From assembly GCA_025504975.1 (NCBI GenBank), contig JANUWI010000016.1, forward strand, positions 1-64,000: DNA of 64,000 bases, written 5' to 3'. The notes under the pieces are model-generated. The model was given only the letters and a program-made list of their open reading frames with translations, was not told the DNA's origin and did not search any database. Each line of letters starts with the position of its first letter. The stretch's first letter is position 1. Made by a program: the position numbers and the translations under genes. The DNA is from Plenodomus lindquistii (Eukaryota; Ascomycota; Dothideomycetes; Pleosporales; Leptosphaeriaceae). Positions 53,407 through 64,000 of this stretch are shown here, piece by piece.

Positions 53407-56400
53407 GAATCCGGCGACACATGGGTAGCCCTCCGCATATTTCGGAGGCGTTTGACTGAGAAATGCCTTGGCACTTTTTTAAATTAACACACCCTTGTGT
53501 GTTCAGCCTGGTCAGCCAAATTCATGCTTTCCTCTTCTTCCTTGGAGTTTCTCATGTTAATACTGTGATTACGGACCTGGGGTTTGTTTGCTGGGTCAGA
53601 GACTTAAACTAGTAGGTCTATTGGGTATACATGCTTAATGGTATATGTACCGTAGTTTCGCTATCCCCGTGTCGCGCAACTCCAGCCACAGCGCTACGAA
53701 AGATCCAGGAAGTCTCGTCATCGAGAGGTTGGAAGTGTCGATTGTTCAAATGATAATCTCTGTCGCACTTCTCACGACTGTACCGCTTATACTTAAGACG
53801 TCGAAAGCATCGCCAAGCGCTGCGGACGCGAATCTGAAGCTACAATCACGCACTCGAATCCTTATTATCTCCTTTCCGCCTAGTCCTTGCGCCGCTTCGA
53901 ATTCACCTCGAGAAAAAGATCAGAACGCTGGCAATAACAGGGGCACACGATACTATCCCAACAGCGCGTACGCATGCGAAGGCATAATTACGGCCAATGG
54001 CGGAAGCACATTCACTGGACCCCATAAAGCCTGGAAAGATAGCTATGCCGATAGACTATTGCAAAAGGTATGGCGGAAAAAGCAGAAGCCAAAAGGTATG
54101 ACTTCGAAAGGCATATTCCACCGTTCGTTATTAACTAATGCTTACTATCAGCAGCCCAGTCTCAAGATTAATTAAACCACGAATTTTACGACGGCTGCGA
54201 ATCTCTATCTGGTGACAGTAGGGTGAGCGGAGTCGCAGCAGTCGACCAACCGAGAGGCATTCACGATGCACAAACCGCGGACTATTCACACCCGACGTTT
54301 GGCAATCAGACTTCCCGAAGATCCTTGTTGGAATACATGATGGGCAAAGAGCCAGCCTCGAGATTGAATGTTATTTCTGCTACTCGTACATATGCTTAGG
54401 AATGGAGGTGGTGAACTTCATGACAACCAGTGCACGCACTGAATACTTTCTGATGTATCCTATTACGTGTGAATCCCTACTTAGCACATTCTTATGTCCC
54501 ACGGGAGGCGGATCTGTATGTACATGATTACCTACAGACTACAGTGCTTCGGACGAAAATGAAAACCAACCAACCGATCATACATGTACTTATTTTGGTG
54601 GGGAATGTTGCAGCGTTCTTGGAGCCAAGTTGCATCTCGCCCAAATGACCGCCATTCAACATTCCTCAGTAGCTTCACAGCCGCCCCTGGTCACGGACTT
54701 GAGTCACACATCCGCTGACATCCCTCTATGATATGCACAGTTCAACTAAGCAGGGCTTATCCCCTACCACACCACAGAACGCATTCTACAGCAGTGTGCC
54801 ACCACTGTGATCCCATAGCTTCGCGCGTTTTTATGTCTTTAGGGGGCGGGTTGTACATGATGTTCTTGCGAACGTATCAACCAACCAACCGACTAACCAA
54901 TCAATAGCCTCACGTATGTCTTCCCAGCAATCTTCAGGTAGTAATACAGGGAACGAATCATGTACATGGTATATCGCCCACGTCTGCTTCCAGAACAGCA
55001 ACAGCTTGACATGATGTGTGGGCAAGATGTTAGCCTGATACAGAAGCTTCGTAGGGCTCACAAACCTTCTCTCCGCCTATTACCAGAGGAAGATACACTG
55101 TGTGCGTATCCTCGTCAGTCAGGAGAGCACAAGTGATACAAGAGGCATTTGATCTGCTCCAGACATTCCAACACCTCACAGCTGCGCTGAAGCGCGACTC
55201 TTGGAACGGGACTTTTAGAAAGCAAAAAATCAGTACATCACGCAAAGTATAATGTAAACCAGACATGAAGCGAAAGGATTGTATTGCTACCAAACATCAC
55301 TCCAGACATCACAATGTAAAGAAAAAGAAATTATGTCTCCTCCACCTCTCTCCCTCGTGCCAACTAATCGGCGCGACGGAAACGAAAGGCAAAGGCGGGC
55401 CATCCCGAGGTAATGGGACGACACCGTTGTTCAATCTTGCTTCCCTGTCCACACTTACTCAACGTGAGAATAACGTATTGGCAAGCTCTAGCTTAATTGG
55501 AAGCGGAGTGAGTCGTAAAGTAGCGTCTGAACACTCTGACCGCACTTCAGAGTGCCATCGACTACTTACAAACTCCATCTCGTCACTGCTCAAACACTTG
55601 ACACCCGGCAGAACGCAAGGCGACAGGGAGAGAAACAGGTCGGAGATGTTGGTATAACCCTCGGAGCCCACTTGGAAAACCCTCAGTAACCTCAAGGACA
55701 GATATATTGATAACCCCCAGAGCCCACATGTGATGACAAGAGTCAACACGTTCTCAAAAGTCCACAGTCTCAAATCCCACAACAGCATCGCGAAGACGCT
55801 GTAACCATGTTGTGTATACAGGCTGGTCGAACCTGCTCCATTTCCAGAATCGGTGTGACATGTCCAACGCTCACGACACCATGACGGTATTCGTTTAGAC
55901 CCAGATTGTAAGAGAAGGCCTGTTTCTGGGCGAAAGACGTTGGACAAGATACATCGCCTTCTTCTGACTGCAGTAAGGAGCCCACGCAACTCCAAGTCAG
56001 GGATGAGAAAATCGAGTCGGCGAAGTCGAAGCGGCAGTGTCACGAACGGTCTAAACCCGATCCTGCCCTGCGACGACCGAAGGTCTCCCGCCAAGTTTGT
56101 TAATCAAAACGAAATCTTAGCTTGTATCAAACAGTTACATCCATCATGGTGTAGTGACATCGACGCCTAGTCCGAAGACCAGGTAAAATTTAGGAAGCCA
56201 GTCCGTCAAGACGGCATTCCTGAATGTCTATGGGTGCCACTGAGCAATAACGCCAAGGACCATTCGGTCTGTCAGAGTCGCCCGAAGGCAGCTCCATTTC
56301 TGCTGGCTTCTTGCGACGATCGAGGGTTCCCAGACCTGCTAGAAGCTCTTGCTCTCGCAAGAGGTCCAACCTCAAAGGACTCTTCAACCGGCGCCGGGGG

Positions 56401-57910
56401 CTACCCCCTACTCATGCGGGCCACGTAATGACATGTACATCAGTACAGTGGGGTCCAACGACTTGATGCTGTAGGCTTTGTAGCTCGAAGCATTTTGCGC
56501 CAGCGGGAGCGACCTCACGGCGTTTGTAGGCCAAAGCCATATTGTAAGAGTAGACTCCTTGCCGGCGGCACCAGCTCGATCCTGGAATTTTGCCGGGGTT
56601 TGGCGACCGTGGAAATCAACATCCGATGGTGACCGGGAAAAGAACGTCCGATGATGAGCGGGAAATGAACGTCATCGATCGTGTAACTCCGCGGCGTAGG
56701 TGATCGTTCTGGCTTGGTGTTCTCCGTCGCGGCTCGTCAGAACTCTTTCTTCTTAGTGGCATTGTGATCCGCACGATCTGCCATTTATAGACATCGATCA
56801 AGGCACTACCCGTCGAGCAATGGTGTAGATGTGAACCCCTATCTCGTTGTCGAAACAAGTTGCAGTTTGAATAGGGTTCACGCTGGCGTCAAGTCGCGAT
56901 CATACGGGAGGTCCGAAGGAACAGCCATCGTCTTCAAGCGCGCCTCCGAATCGAGTCGAGGCAATTCAGTCCAGGTGAGGACATTGCCGAATGCGAGATC
57001 TTCTCTCGACTTTTGCAAGCTCTCGCTCGTCTTCTGCCAGGGCTACTGGACTTTTGCAAGCTTCTCGCTTGACTCCTGCCAGGACTACTGGACTTCTGCC
57101 AGAGCTACTGGTCTTCTGCAAGCTTCTGACTTGACTCCTGCGAGCTGCTGCTCGACTTCATCCAGGCTCGTTTGACGAGATCACTGGGCACTGCGGGACG
57201 TCTCCCGACTTTCAAAGGCACAATGGCCTTACCAAGGACTGCCAGTCCTCACGGAGACTGCACGGTCATCCGTTCGTGGCCAAGCTTGAGGTGCGCTGAC
57301 CTCGCTTCATGAGGTACGACGACCTCGCTTTGTAGGCTACTTCCGCCACGTCGTTGCCTCTTTCGAGGTTCTGCGTGTTGGTCATGCTCGAAAACGGCTC
57401 ACATCACCCGTACGGGGGCCAGGCCGCCGGGTGATGCAGCGCTAAAATGCTGGATGGGACCGGTCCCTTGTAGTGTCATGTCGCGTGCGTCCCAGACGCA
57501 ATGGGGGTGATGCAGAATGGGTTGGTGCTGATTGTTCGATCGAATTGTGGTGTTGCGATGTATTGAGGTGCGTTTATAATGCTCTGAAAGGAAAACGCGT
57601 GTGGATGCGACGGTGTGAAAGGAATGTGGGCGAATGATGCCTCCGGAGGCAAGAGAAATGAAGAGGGGATGCGTAGTCGCCGAAATAGAGAGGGTTGGAT
57701 GCGAAGTGCAGTATTTATGAGGCTGCAAAGGTGAGGAAACGCGTGAGGGGAGGTTGGTAACAAGCGAAGAACTTTTTATTCATCAAGCTCAGGTGGGTCT
57801 GTGGTCGCGCTAGTGGGCATAGTGGACCGTGCTTCCGGCGCGTCATTGAAGCGAACAACGACGGCGACAACGGCTGGCAGAGGAGAGAGTCGGTGTTCGA
57901 GCGCGACATC
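53407..57910. other. 4.5-kb gene-poor stretch
   Basis: No gene I can support. A plus-strand frame at 53645-54175 (176 residues, one hydrophobic stretch) and a minus-strand frame at 55459-56094 (211 residues, with hydrophobic LLWDLRLWTFENVLTLVITC) are the longest, but lack family motifs, clear signal peptides or splice support. A degenerate tandem repeat lies at 57010-57160. The last 200 bases should carry the promoter of the centrin-like gene. Confidence 0.4.
57010..57160. repeat. degenerate ~41-bp tandem repeat
   Basis: Units begin CTTTTGCAAGC at 57010 and 57051 and CTTCTGCAAGC at 57113, with an interposed ~20-base half unit (cttctgccagagctactggt) at 57093. The shared core is ctcctgccag-gctactgga. 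The sequence around it (56960-57350) is normal in GC content, so it is not RIP-mutated. Confidence 0.75.
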
Positions 57911-58657
57911 ATGGTCAGTATGAAGGGGTGTATTTTTATTGAAGGAAAAGGACTGACTGGCTCAACAGCCTCCCAAGCGACGCGCACCGCCAGGCAAGGC
58001 GCGTCCACCTGTGAAGCGCGCCTCGAAACTCGCGAAAGAGCATGGGTTGACTGCTGAACAAGAAGCCGAGATTCGCGAAGCGTTCGGCCTGTTTGCTGTG
58101 CAGCATCCAGATCATGAAGAGTCAAAGGAAGGAGTACTGCGCAAGGATGATGTAAGGCGGTGTCTGATGTATGCCACTGCTTGATGCGTCGATCTGTCGT
58201 GCATGAGCTCTGACTGTCCCGCAGCTCCCTTAACCTTGCACCCGAAAAGTCAGAAGTCCGTGAAATCCTTTCGACTATCGATCCGTTGAATACCGGATTC
58301 GTAGAGTTTGTGCCATTCTTTGCGTACGCAGCAATAGCAATGCATACCCAGGACCAAGGATCAGACGATGATGAAGACGATGATGATGAGTACGACGGCG
58401 AGATTGGCAACGAGAGCAACGCAGAAGAAGTCAGCGCTGCATACAGGCTGTTCACCCGTGGTGCCTCAGGTCCCATCACGTTAGCGCATCTGCGGAGAGT
58501 GGCCAAAGAGTTGAAGGAAGACGTGTCAGACGATGTCCTGAAAGACATGATACTCGAAGCGAATGGTGGCGTCAAAGGCAAGGGCAGAGATGTCGGCGGG
58601 GTCAGCATTGAGGAGTTTGAGAGTGTCCTGAAGCGTGCAGGACTATCATTCGGTTGA
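57911..58657 (+). CDS. centrin/calmodulin-like EF-hand protein
   Basis: Exons 57911-57913 (just the ATG), 57969-58168 and 58225-58657 give 211 residues reading MPPKRRAPPGKARPPVKRAS. The body LTAEQEAEIREAFGLF followed by SEVREILSTIDPLNTGFVEF is the centrin/calmodulin helix-loop-helix pattern, but the calcium loops lack canonical Asp/Asn positions, so calcium binding may be weak or lost. An acidic insert (DDDEDDDDEYDGE, about residues 117-130) separates the lobes; the second lobe has GPITLAHLRRVAKEL and GVSIEEFESVLKRAG. Likely a structural centrin-like partner, as at spindle pole bodies or in nuclear complexes. Start-codon-only exon: the gtcagt donor follows the ATG directly and the 55-nt intron ends CAACAG. 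Confidence 0.75.
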
Positions 58658-59410
58658 AAGGTTGATACCTGTTGGCCGTAGAGGTCGCTCTCAGCGTCGT
58701 GTCAGCTTGCGGTCTATCAGTCACCGCATCGCCTTGTTGTTTTCCATTTCCCGCCTACCACCCCGCAGCAGGAGCTATCACACGGATCGTAGCCATGTTC
58801 TGCAACACGAGACGCGGCTGTACATGCCAGAAGCAGCTCGAATTCAAAGATAGAGGTGGTTTGCTGCAGGCGTCCTTCAGATAGTGACCAAACCAGAGCA
58901 AGTCCACGCGTGAGGTGGAGATGTGATGGGCGAGGGACAAGTGTGGTCAGGGTATGAACAGTAGCTGCTCTCAAAGCCGTGCAGTTAAGCCATGTACGAA
59001 CGACTGAATGTGTATTGTTCCACCATACAAATCTCCCATATCGTGACATCAAAAGGGGTAGACTGTCAAAAGCCAGCCATTGGAAGCCGTCTGCACCAAT
59101 CACTGGCACCCAATGGATAGCGCAGGGCTGAAAGATTCCCAACGTTCCTGGGAGTGCCAAGATCCAGGGACCTCACAGAGAACACGAAGACGAACCCACC
59201 GCTGTTGCGTAACATTAATCGCATTCGTGGCCACTGTCTCTCCTTTCTTGTGGACAGCTGTCGAGTTGTAAGTCCTATTCATGCCCATCAGCATATCCTT
59301 TCCATTCTTCTCCAACTAACACGCCCCAAAATGCAGGCTGCTCAAATGTCCCGGTCGCAATAAACTTGTGACACTTTTTCCGCTCCTCGACCGCACTACC
59401 CCTGCGTTCC
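58658..59410. other. intergenic, no gene seen
   Basis: 3' flank of the centrin-like gene and promoter of GDA1. The open minus-strand frame at 58717-59160 shows no family features. Pyrimidine-rich ctccttttcttg and ttctccaac stretches precede the GDA1 start. Confidence 0.5.
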
Positions 59411-61270
59411 ATGTCCAGCGGCGTCAAAGCAAGCGGAAGCCAACGACGTCCGGGTATTTGGTCTTATTTTAGTTTTCCTGGTCCGCGCCGCCGCGTCTCC
59501 GTTACACTGCCGCGCAACTACGACCCCAATCGCGACGATCCGTACGAGAAGGCGGACAGACATTCACGACACCGCGTCACCAACTCAAACGGCTTCATGA
59601 ACGACTTCAAGGGAAGCTCTACGATGAACCAGGGGCAGCGGTTGCGGTACATCAAGACGGGTAGTCTTGTGGCCTTTGTGCTGTTGGTGCTGTGGTTCTT
59701 CGTGCCTAGAGATGGGCTGTCCAAGGGAGGTATGTAAAGATGTAAGCTCAGGGTGATAGATGAAAAGACTGACCAAGGGAACAGTATCACATCCATCAGG
59801 AGGCAACACTGCAGCCGGCGGCGCAAAAGCAGAATGCACAAAGTCGTACTCCAAGGACAAGCCGCTCATCCAATACGCCCTCATGATTGACGCAGGCAGC
59901 ACCGGCTCCCGCATTCACGTCTACAAGTTCAACAACTGCGGCCCCAGCCCCGAACTCGAGTCTGAAGTCTTTGAGCAAACCCCCAAGAAGGACGGCGGCT
60001 CAGGTCTCTCTTCATACGGCGATGACGCTGAAGGCGCAGCAAAGTCTCTCGACGTCCTCATGGACGTCGCAGTCAAGAGCGTGCCCCCAGAGTACCAATC
60101 CTGCTCCCCCATCGCCGTCAAAGCCACCGCCGGCCTCCGAAAACTGGGCGAAGAAAAATCTAACAACACCCTCAACGCCGTCCGCCACCGCCTCGACACC
60201 GCATACCCCTTCCCCCTCGTCTCCGCCGAGCGCAACGGCGTCGAAGTCATGCCCGGCGAAATGGAAGGCGTGTACGCCTGGATCACAGTAAACTACCTCC
60301 TAGGGCACATTGGCGGCCCCGACAAGAACCCCACAGCCGCAGTCCTCGACCTCGGCGGCGGCTCCACGCAAATCATCTTCGAGCCCACCTTCCCCGACAC
60401 CCCCCGTGGCGGCCTCCCCACCAAACTCGCAGACGGCGACCACAAATACAGTCTCAACTTTGGAAACCGCAACTTCGACCTCTACCAACACTCGTACCTG
60501 GGCTACGGCCTCATGGAAGCCCGCAACAACCTACACGCCGCAATCGTCGACTCGCTCTACCAGGCCAATCCAAAAGATACTTCGTTTCTCCAATCCCCCA
60601 TTACAAACCCTTGTATTGCACCGGGCATGTCTCGCGAAGTCGTCGTCGCACTGCCCGCCAACCACCCCCTCGGCGAAACCGTAACAGTCACCATGAAGGG
60701 TCCCAAAACCGCATCCCCAACCCAATGCCGCGGCTGGGCCGAGAAAACCCTGCACAAAGACGACGAATGTAAACTCGCACCCTGTGCATTCCGCGGCGTC
60801 CATCAACCACCTTTTGAACAAACTTTCGCCCGCGAGGCAATCTACCTACTATCGTACTTTTACGACCGCACGCAGGACTTGGGCATGCCTGAGTCCTTCA
60901 CCCTGCGCGAGCTGATGAACCTAGCGGATAAAGTGTGTGGTGGCGAGGAAAGCTGGGATGCGTTTGCGGCTGTGCCCAAGGCGTTGGAGGAATTGAAAGG
61001 ACGGCCCGAGTGGTGTCTTGATCTGAACTTTCAGTATGAGTTGCTCAGGAGTGGGTATGGGATGCCGATTGAGCGCGAAGTCAAGATTGCGAAGAAGATC
61101 AAGGGGAATGAGTTGGGGTGGTGTTTGGGTGCTAGGTATGTTGTTTCCCTTTTCTTCTCCGTGCGATGTGGTGTTGGTGTGGGGTGGATTTGTGCTAACG
61201 TGTGTGATTTAGTTTGCCATTGCTAGAAGCGAATTCTGGGTGGACGTGCAAGATTAAACAGGTTCAGTGA
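59411..61270 (+). CDS. GDA1: Golgi guanosine/nucleoside diphosphatase
   Basis: Type II Golgi membrane enzyme hydrolysing GDP (and UDP) left after glycosyl transfer, producing GMP for the nucleotide-sugar antiporter. Exons 59411-59729, 59785-61135 and 61213-61270 give 575 residues. There is a short cytosolic tail, then one membrane anchor (LVAFVLLVLWFFVP, about residues 85-100) and the lumenal GDA1/CD39 domain. Apyrase motifs: DAGSTGSR (ACR1), ATAGLRKLG (ACR2), GEMEGVYAWITVNYLLG (ACR3) and LDLGGGSTQ (ACR4). The last exon supplies SLPLLEANSGWTCKIKQVQ, a proper family C terminus; stopping at 61226 inside the intron would lose it. Codon use in exon 2 is strikingly C-ending (high GC3), unlike the neighbours. 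Confidence 0.95.
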
Positions 61271-61693
61271 ATTCCTGAAGCAAGGTTGCTGCCAGCATGA
61301 ATGGATGGGATTGGAATTGGAATCCGAGGTAGAAGGTTCAGTTATACCTACTACCTAGTCATTATGGTACAGTATGGACAGTTGACTGGATTGGGGAGGG
61401 TTATGCATGGATAGGCGTTATGAATATGAGTATGGTATGATAGACCAAAGGAATGAAAGGGGTAAACTGAGTAACAATCAAACACCAAGTCTGCTTAGTA
61501 GTAGTACCTACGAGAAAACGCTACTATTCATCATGTACCTAGCTACCAGATGACTATGTATACCCCCTCGTTTGGATCTAGCAGGACATGACATGTTCCT
61601 ACTAATTATGATCGTAAACCGTATCCCCTCCAACAACCCTTGTTAGAGACATTCAGAATGTCATTTACATTGTGTGCCGTATAAGAAACTTTG

Positions 61694-61720
61694 AAAAAAA
61701 AAAAAAAAAAAAAAAAAAAA
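61694..61720 (+). repeat. A27 homopolymer
   Basis: An uninterrupted run of 27 A following ctttg. It lies about 540 bases from a T30 run in opposite sense. It could be a slippage tract or the tail of an old retroposed sequence; no target-site duplication is obvious. Confidence 0.9.
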
Positions 61721-62257
61721 GCTGGGGTATCAAGATATTCTACTATACTAATAGTGGTAACACATGGAAATCGTGAGTCGTGGGGGAAAATGGTAGCAGG
61801 TAACGCGTAAAGTGATGATTATGAAAGCAAAAGTGCAGGAATGAAAAAAAAAAACGTCACGGAAAAAAAAAAAGGTACAATCAACTTACCGTACCCGCAA
61901 AACCAACCAACCAACCAACAACCCCTATATAGGAATTGGCAGAACAGCCAGATTGATCAGACAAAGCCCCAAAGGGAAGTAAACCGACTGAACCTCTTTG
62001 TTGTTAGAACATGAGGGGCACAGCCGAATATCATAAGCTGCGGCTTGGTCACGGTTGAGCCGGGCCCTCGACGTGGTCAATCTGGCTCTCACCAGTCCCT
62101 ACAGTAATTCCGGCGTAGATTCGCGTAAACACGGCGTCATAGCTTGTAGATTGTCGTAGGAATCAGAGTCACTGATCGCTGCATCGACGCCTGGAGGTGG
62201 TTCAACAGCACCCAAAGTGACAGGTAGTCAGGGTCTGGTGCCAAACGCTTGATTTTC

Positions 62258-62260
<3 letters not shown>

Positions 62261-62290
<30 letters not shown>
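62261..62290 (-). repeat. T30 homopolymer (A30 on minus strand)
   Basis: An uninterrupted run of 30 T, that is poly(A) on the minus strand, about 150 bases downstream of the stop of the disrupted minus-strand gene at 62442-63425. That gene retains introns, so the tract is not proof of a processed retrocopy. Confidence 0.9.
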
Positions 62291-62291
<1 letters not shown>

Positions 62292-62441
62292 GCTTCGGAC
62301 TCGGCCTCGAATCCGTTTTTCGGCCGTAGGACCCTGATTGATTGTAAAATCAGAAAGGGTCCGGTCGGTGCTTCCTTGAGATCCTTCGGCTGTGGTATAG
62401 TCTCGAATGTCGACAGTAACATGGCGCGAGTGTTGCGAGGA

Positions 62442-63425
62442 TTAGAGAACCCGCCTGGCTGTCTGTCGCACACCGCGTTCTTCCTCAACATCAATGATCG
62501 TCTTGACATAGCCTGCGAGATCCACAAACATGTCTAATAAGAATGTCAGCTCGCTGTAGGTATGGACTGTGGCATTTGGTGTTACTCACTCTTGGCCCAC
62601 CAGCGTGCAAGAGGTGACGAACTTGGGAGGTCAATGTAGCTGTTTGTGAAACGGAAGACGTTGCGGAATTGGGCGTTGTCGTAGTAGTCTTTGCTGATTG
62701 TTGCTCGAATATCGCCTGCTTCAAGAATATCCCAGAAGTTCTCAGGATTGCTCAGATTCACACTTCGATTTGACCCATGTCTGCGAACATGTTGAATCGT
62801 GGGTAACCTGAAAAAAATGTATTGACAACCTTACTCGCATTAGTCGGATTACTTTTGTTCTTCCAATCCCAACATCGATGACGAACGCGTTCTCGTGCCA
62901 TATTCTCGACCCAGGCAGCATCTGGTCGGTTAGTGAAGTCGGGAAAGATTTTTCTCGACCAGCTTCAAGCAAGTCTCTCTATCGAGTGTGATGAGGAATG
63001 TCACGCGGGTAAGATCATCAAGGCGTCTTATTCGCGGTGCCCAGCTTGCTTCTTCTTCTTCTTGTGGGTCATACTTCTGGTGCATACGGTTTTTGCGCTC
63101 GTAACTGCCCTGCATCATGTGTTAGCACTGCTAGCAGTGTCAAATTGGCAAAACTCACATTTGCGGGCTCCTCATCATCCGCCAGCGTGAAACCCATGAA
63201 GCGACCGTTCTTCTCAATTTGCAGCCTCAATTCCTTCATCCGCTTCTCGTTCACTCGGGTCTCACCATGCGGCAGCCGGCGTTTGGTTTTTAACTGCTTT
63301 CGGAGGCTGTCCTCCTTTTTCTGAATCGCTGCTAGCAGGGGCTCATCATCGAGGCAAGCAGCAAACTGCATCGTCAAGGAGCCACAATAGCCATCCAATC
63401 TCGCGCGCGTTAACCTTTGAAGCAA
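62442..63425 (-). pseudogene. unknown multi-exon gene with homopolymer frameshift
   Basis: I do not recognise the family. The minus strand reads a consistent protein over several exons: FAACLDDEPLLAAIQKKEDS, EKNGRFMGFTLADDEEPAN, then (intron 63158-63110) GSYERKNRMHQKYDPQEEEE, WAPRIRRLDDLTRVTFLITL, CLKLVEK, then after a one-base frameshift in an A5 run (62949-62953) IFPDFTNRPDAAWVENMARE and RHRCWDWKNKSNPTNA. Next come NLSNPENFWDILEAGDI, NVFRFTNSYIDLPSSSPLAR and WWAK, and after another intron MFVDLAGYVKTIIDVEEERG to a stop at 62442. The junction near 62790-62850 is also out of frame without a clear intron. The N terminus is undefined. Either a decaying gene or one with sequencing errors. Confidence 0.5.
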
Positions 63426-63733
63426 GTGAGGAGACGGTTGTAGTAGGATCTGCTAACGCATTTACACTTAGCGTATGTAAGTTATACCCACTACCAAGCC
63501 CATCAGACACTAGCATAGCAACTAGAAACATTTGACCATTTCTAATCTCGTCACGGGAGGCTGCTGTTACAATAGACATAGTATAGTGACTGCTACTCCA
63601 GCACACACAAGCCGGGTACAAAGAGTTGCATACTAGAGGGAATATTCTCATTCAGCACTTGGTCGTACTCGAAGGGTATCATCACTACCTCTATCTTGCT
63701 TTCCTTCCCTCACCCCACCTCTCGATTTAATGT

Positions 63734-64000
63734 TCAAAACGACCCAATATTCCCCTTGGTATACATAGTCTGCCTCTTCCTCATCCGTCTCGCGTCCACC
63801 CCATCCCCCCTCCCACCCGCCAACCCCATCGCCATCCCCAGCCCACTCCCCACCGACTTATCCCGTCCGCGCCTCTCCTTCCTCCTCGCCCGATCCCTAG
63901 CCCTCCTCCTCTTCATCCGTCCAATCCACCTCTTAACCCCCCTCTTAATCCGATAACTCAGCAACACCAACACCGTAACCACCATGACCGGCACTGCGAT
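63734..64000 (-). CDS. partial small membrane protein at window edge
   Basis: A minus-strand frame open to the window end, ending at 63734. It reads a hydrophobic helix (PVMVVTVLVLLSYRI) followed at once by a very basic segment (KRWIGRMKRRRARDRARRKE) and a Gly-rich tail. The start is outside or at the edge of the window. The layout (one membrane helix, then a basic stretch) resembles the gene at 25123-25551. No family recognised. Confidence 0.35.
   Translation of the reverse strand: MAVPVMVVTVLVLLSYRIKRGVKRWIGRMKRRRARDRARRKERRGRDKSVGSGLGMAMGLAGGRGDGVDARRMRKRQTMYTKGNIGSF

Larger units (their letters stand above)
61271..62441. other. intergenic with long homopolymers
   Basis: 3' flank of GDA1 and of the disrupted minus-strand gene. 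It holds the A27 and T30 tracts listed separately, smaller A runs at about 61844-61853 and 61863-61873, and an aaccaaccaaccaacc repeat near 61902-61919. No gene recognised. Confidence 0.5.

Noticed and set aside
53645..54175. 176-residue hypothetical gene
   Set aside because: No family motif, weak start context, no splice support; composition like surrounding non-coding DNA.
55459..56094. 211-residue membrane protein on the minus strand
   Set aside because: One hydrophobic stretch but overlapping open frames on both strands and no conserved motif.
1..64000. tRNA or rRNA genes
   Set aside because: Scanning for T-loop and B-box-like words gave no convincing cloverleaf; a dedicated tRNA scan would be needed to be sure.

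Overview
The window is the end of a chromosome from a filamentous ascomycete (Pezizomycotina; a Dothideomycete such as a member of the Pleosporales is my best guess, from gene families only). The evidence is CCCTAA telomere repeats at 34-194, an adjoining 2.8-kb block almost without CpA/TpG and full of TpA (the footprint of repeat-induced point mutation, RIP), genes with short 45-75-nt GT-AG introns, and typical fungal families (GMC oxidoreductase, heme-thiolate peroxidase, tyrosinase, PTH11-type membrane protein, GH31 alpha-glucosidase, DUF6594). The first ~33 bases lie outside the telomere repeat and look like leftover sequencing-library sequence.

Layout. 1-3040: telomere and RIP-degraded DNA with no genes. 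3.4-9.9 kb: accessory oxidative metabolism, namely a secreted GMC oxidoreductase, a Baeyer-Villiger-type flavin monooxygenase and a broken class V PLP aminotransferase. 10.1-12.5 kb: an orphan membrane protein with a signal peptide, a long Cys-rich ectodomain built from duplicated modules and seven predicted membrane segments. 12.7-24.7 kb: a conserved block beginning only about 13 kb from the chromosome end, with a BMT6-like rRNA methyltransferase, an AhpD/CMD-like protein, a GH31 alpha-glucosidase, PRP19, a RING protein with SUMO-interaction-like motifs (a candidate SUMO-targeted ubiquitin ligase) and a PHS1-type 3-hydroxyacyl-CoA dehydratase. 25-42 kb: sparse accessory DNA with an ice-binding-like DUF3494 protein, a secreted copper amine oxidase, an unrecognised secreted protein, and three decayed genes (PTH11-type membrane protein, tyrosinase, heme-thiolate peroxidase). 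43-53 kb: an RBR ubiquitin ligase fragment or gene, a DUF1308 protein divergent from SRP9, a frameshifted F-box-like gene, an orphan protein and a DUF6594 membrane protein. 53.4-57.9 kb: about 4.5 kb with no gene I can support. 57.9-61.3 kb: a centrin/calmodulin-like protein and the Golgi nucleoside diphosphatase GDA1. 61.3-64 kb: long A and T homopolymers, a frameshifted unknown gene and a gene running off the edge.

How it works together. Housekeeping genes (splicing, ribosome modification, SRP targeting, very-long-chain fatty-acid elongation, Golgi glycosylation) are interspersed with secreted or secondary-metabolism genes, many inactivated. I count six loci with premature stops or frameshifts, as expected of a decaying subtelomere. 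Exon-intron structures were built by hand from GT/AG sites, reading-frame phase and remembered family conservation. No search or expression data were available. The most interesting items are the Cys-rich seven-pass protein, the putative SUMO-targeted ubiquitin ligase and the ice-binding-like protein with three tandem Cys repeats.
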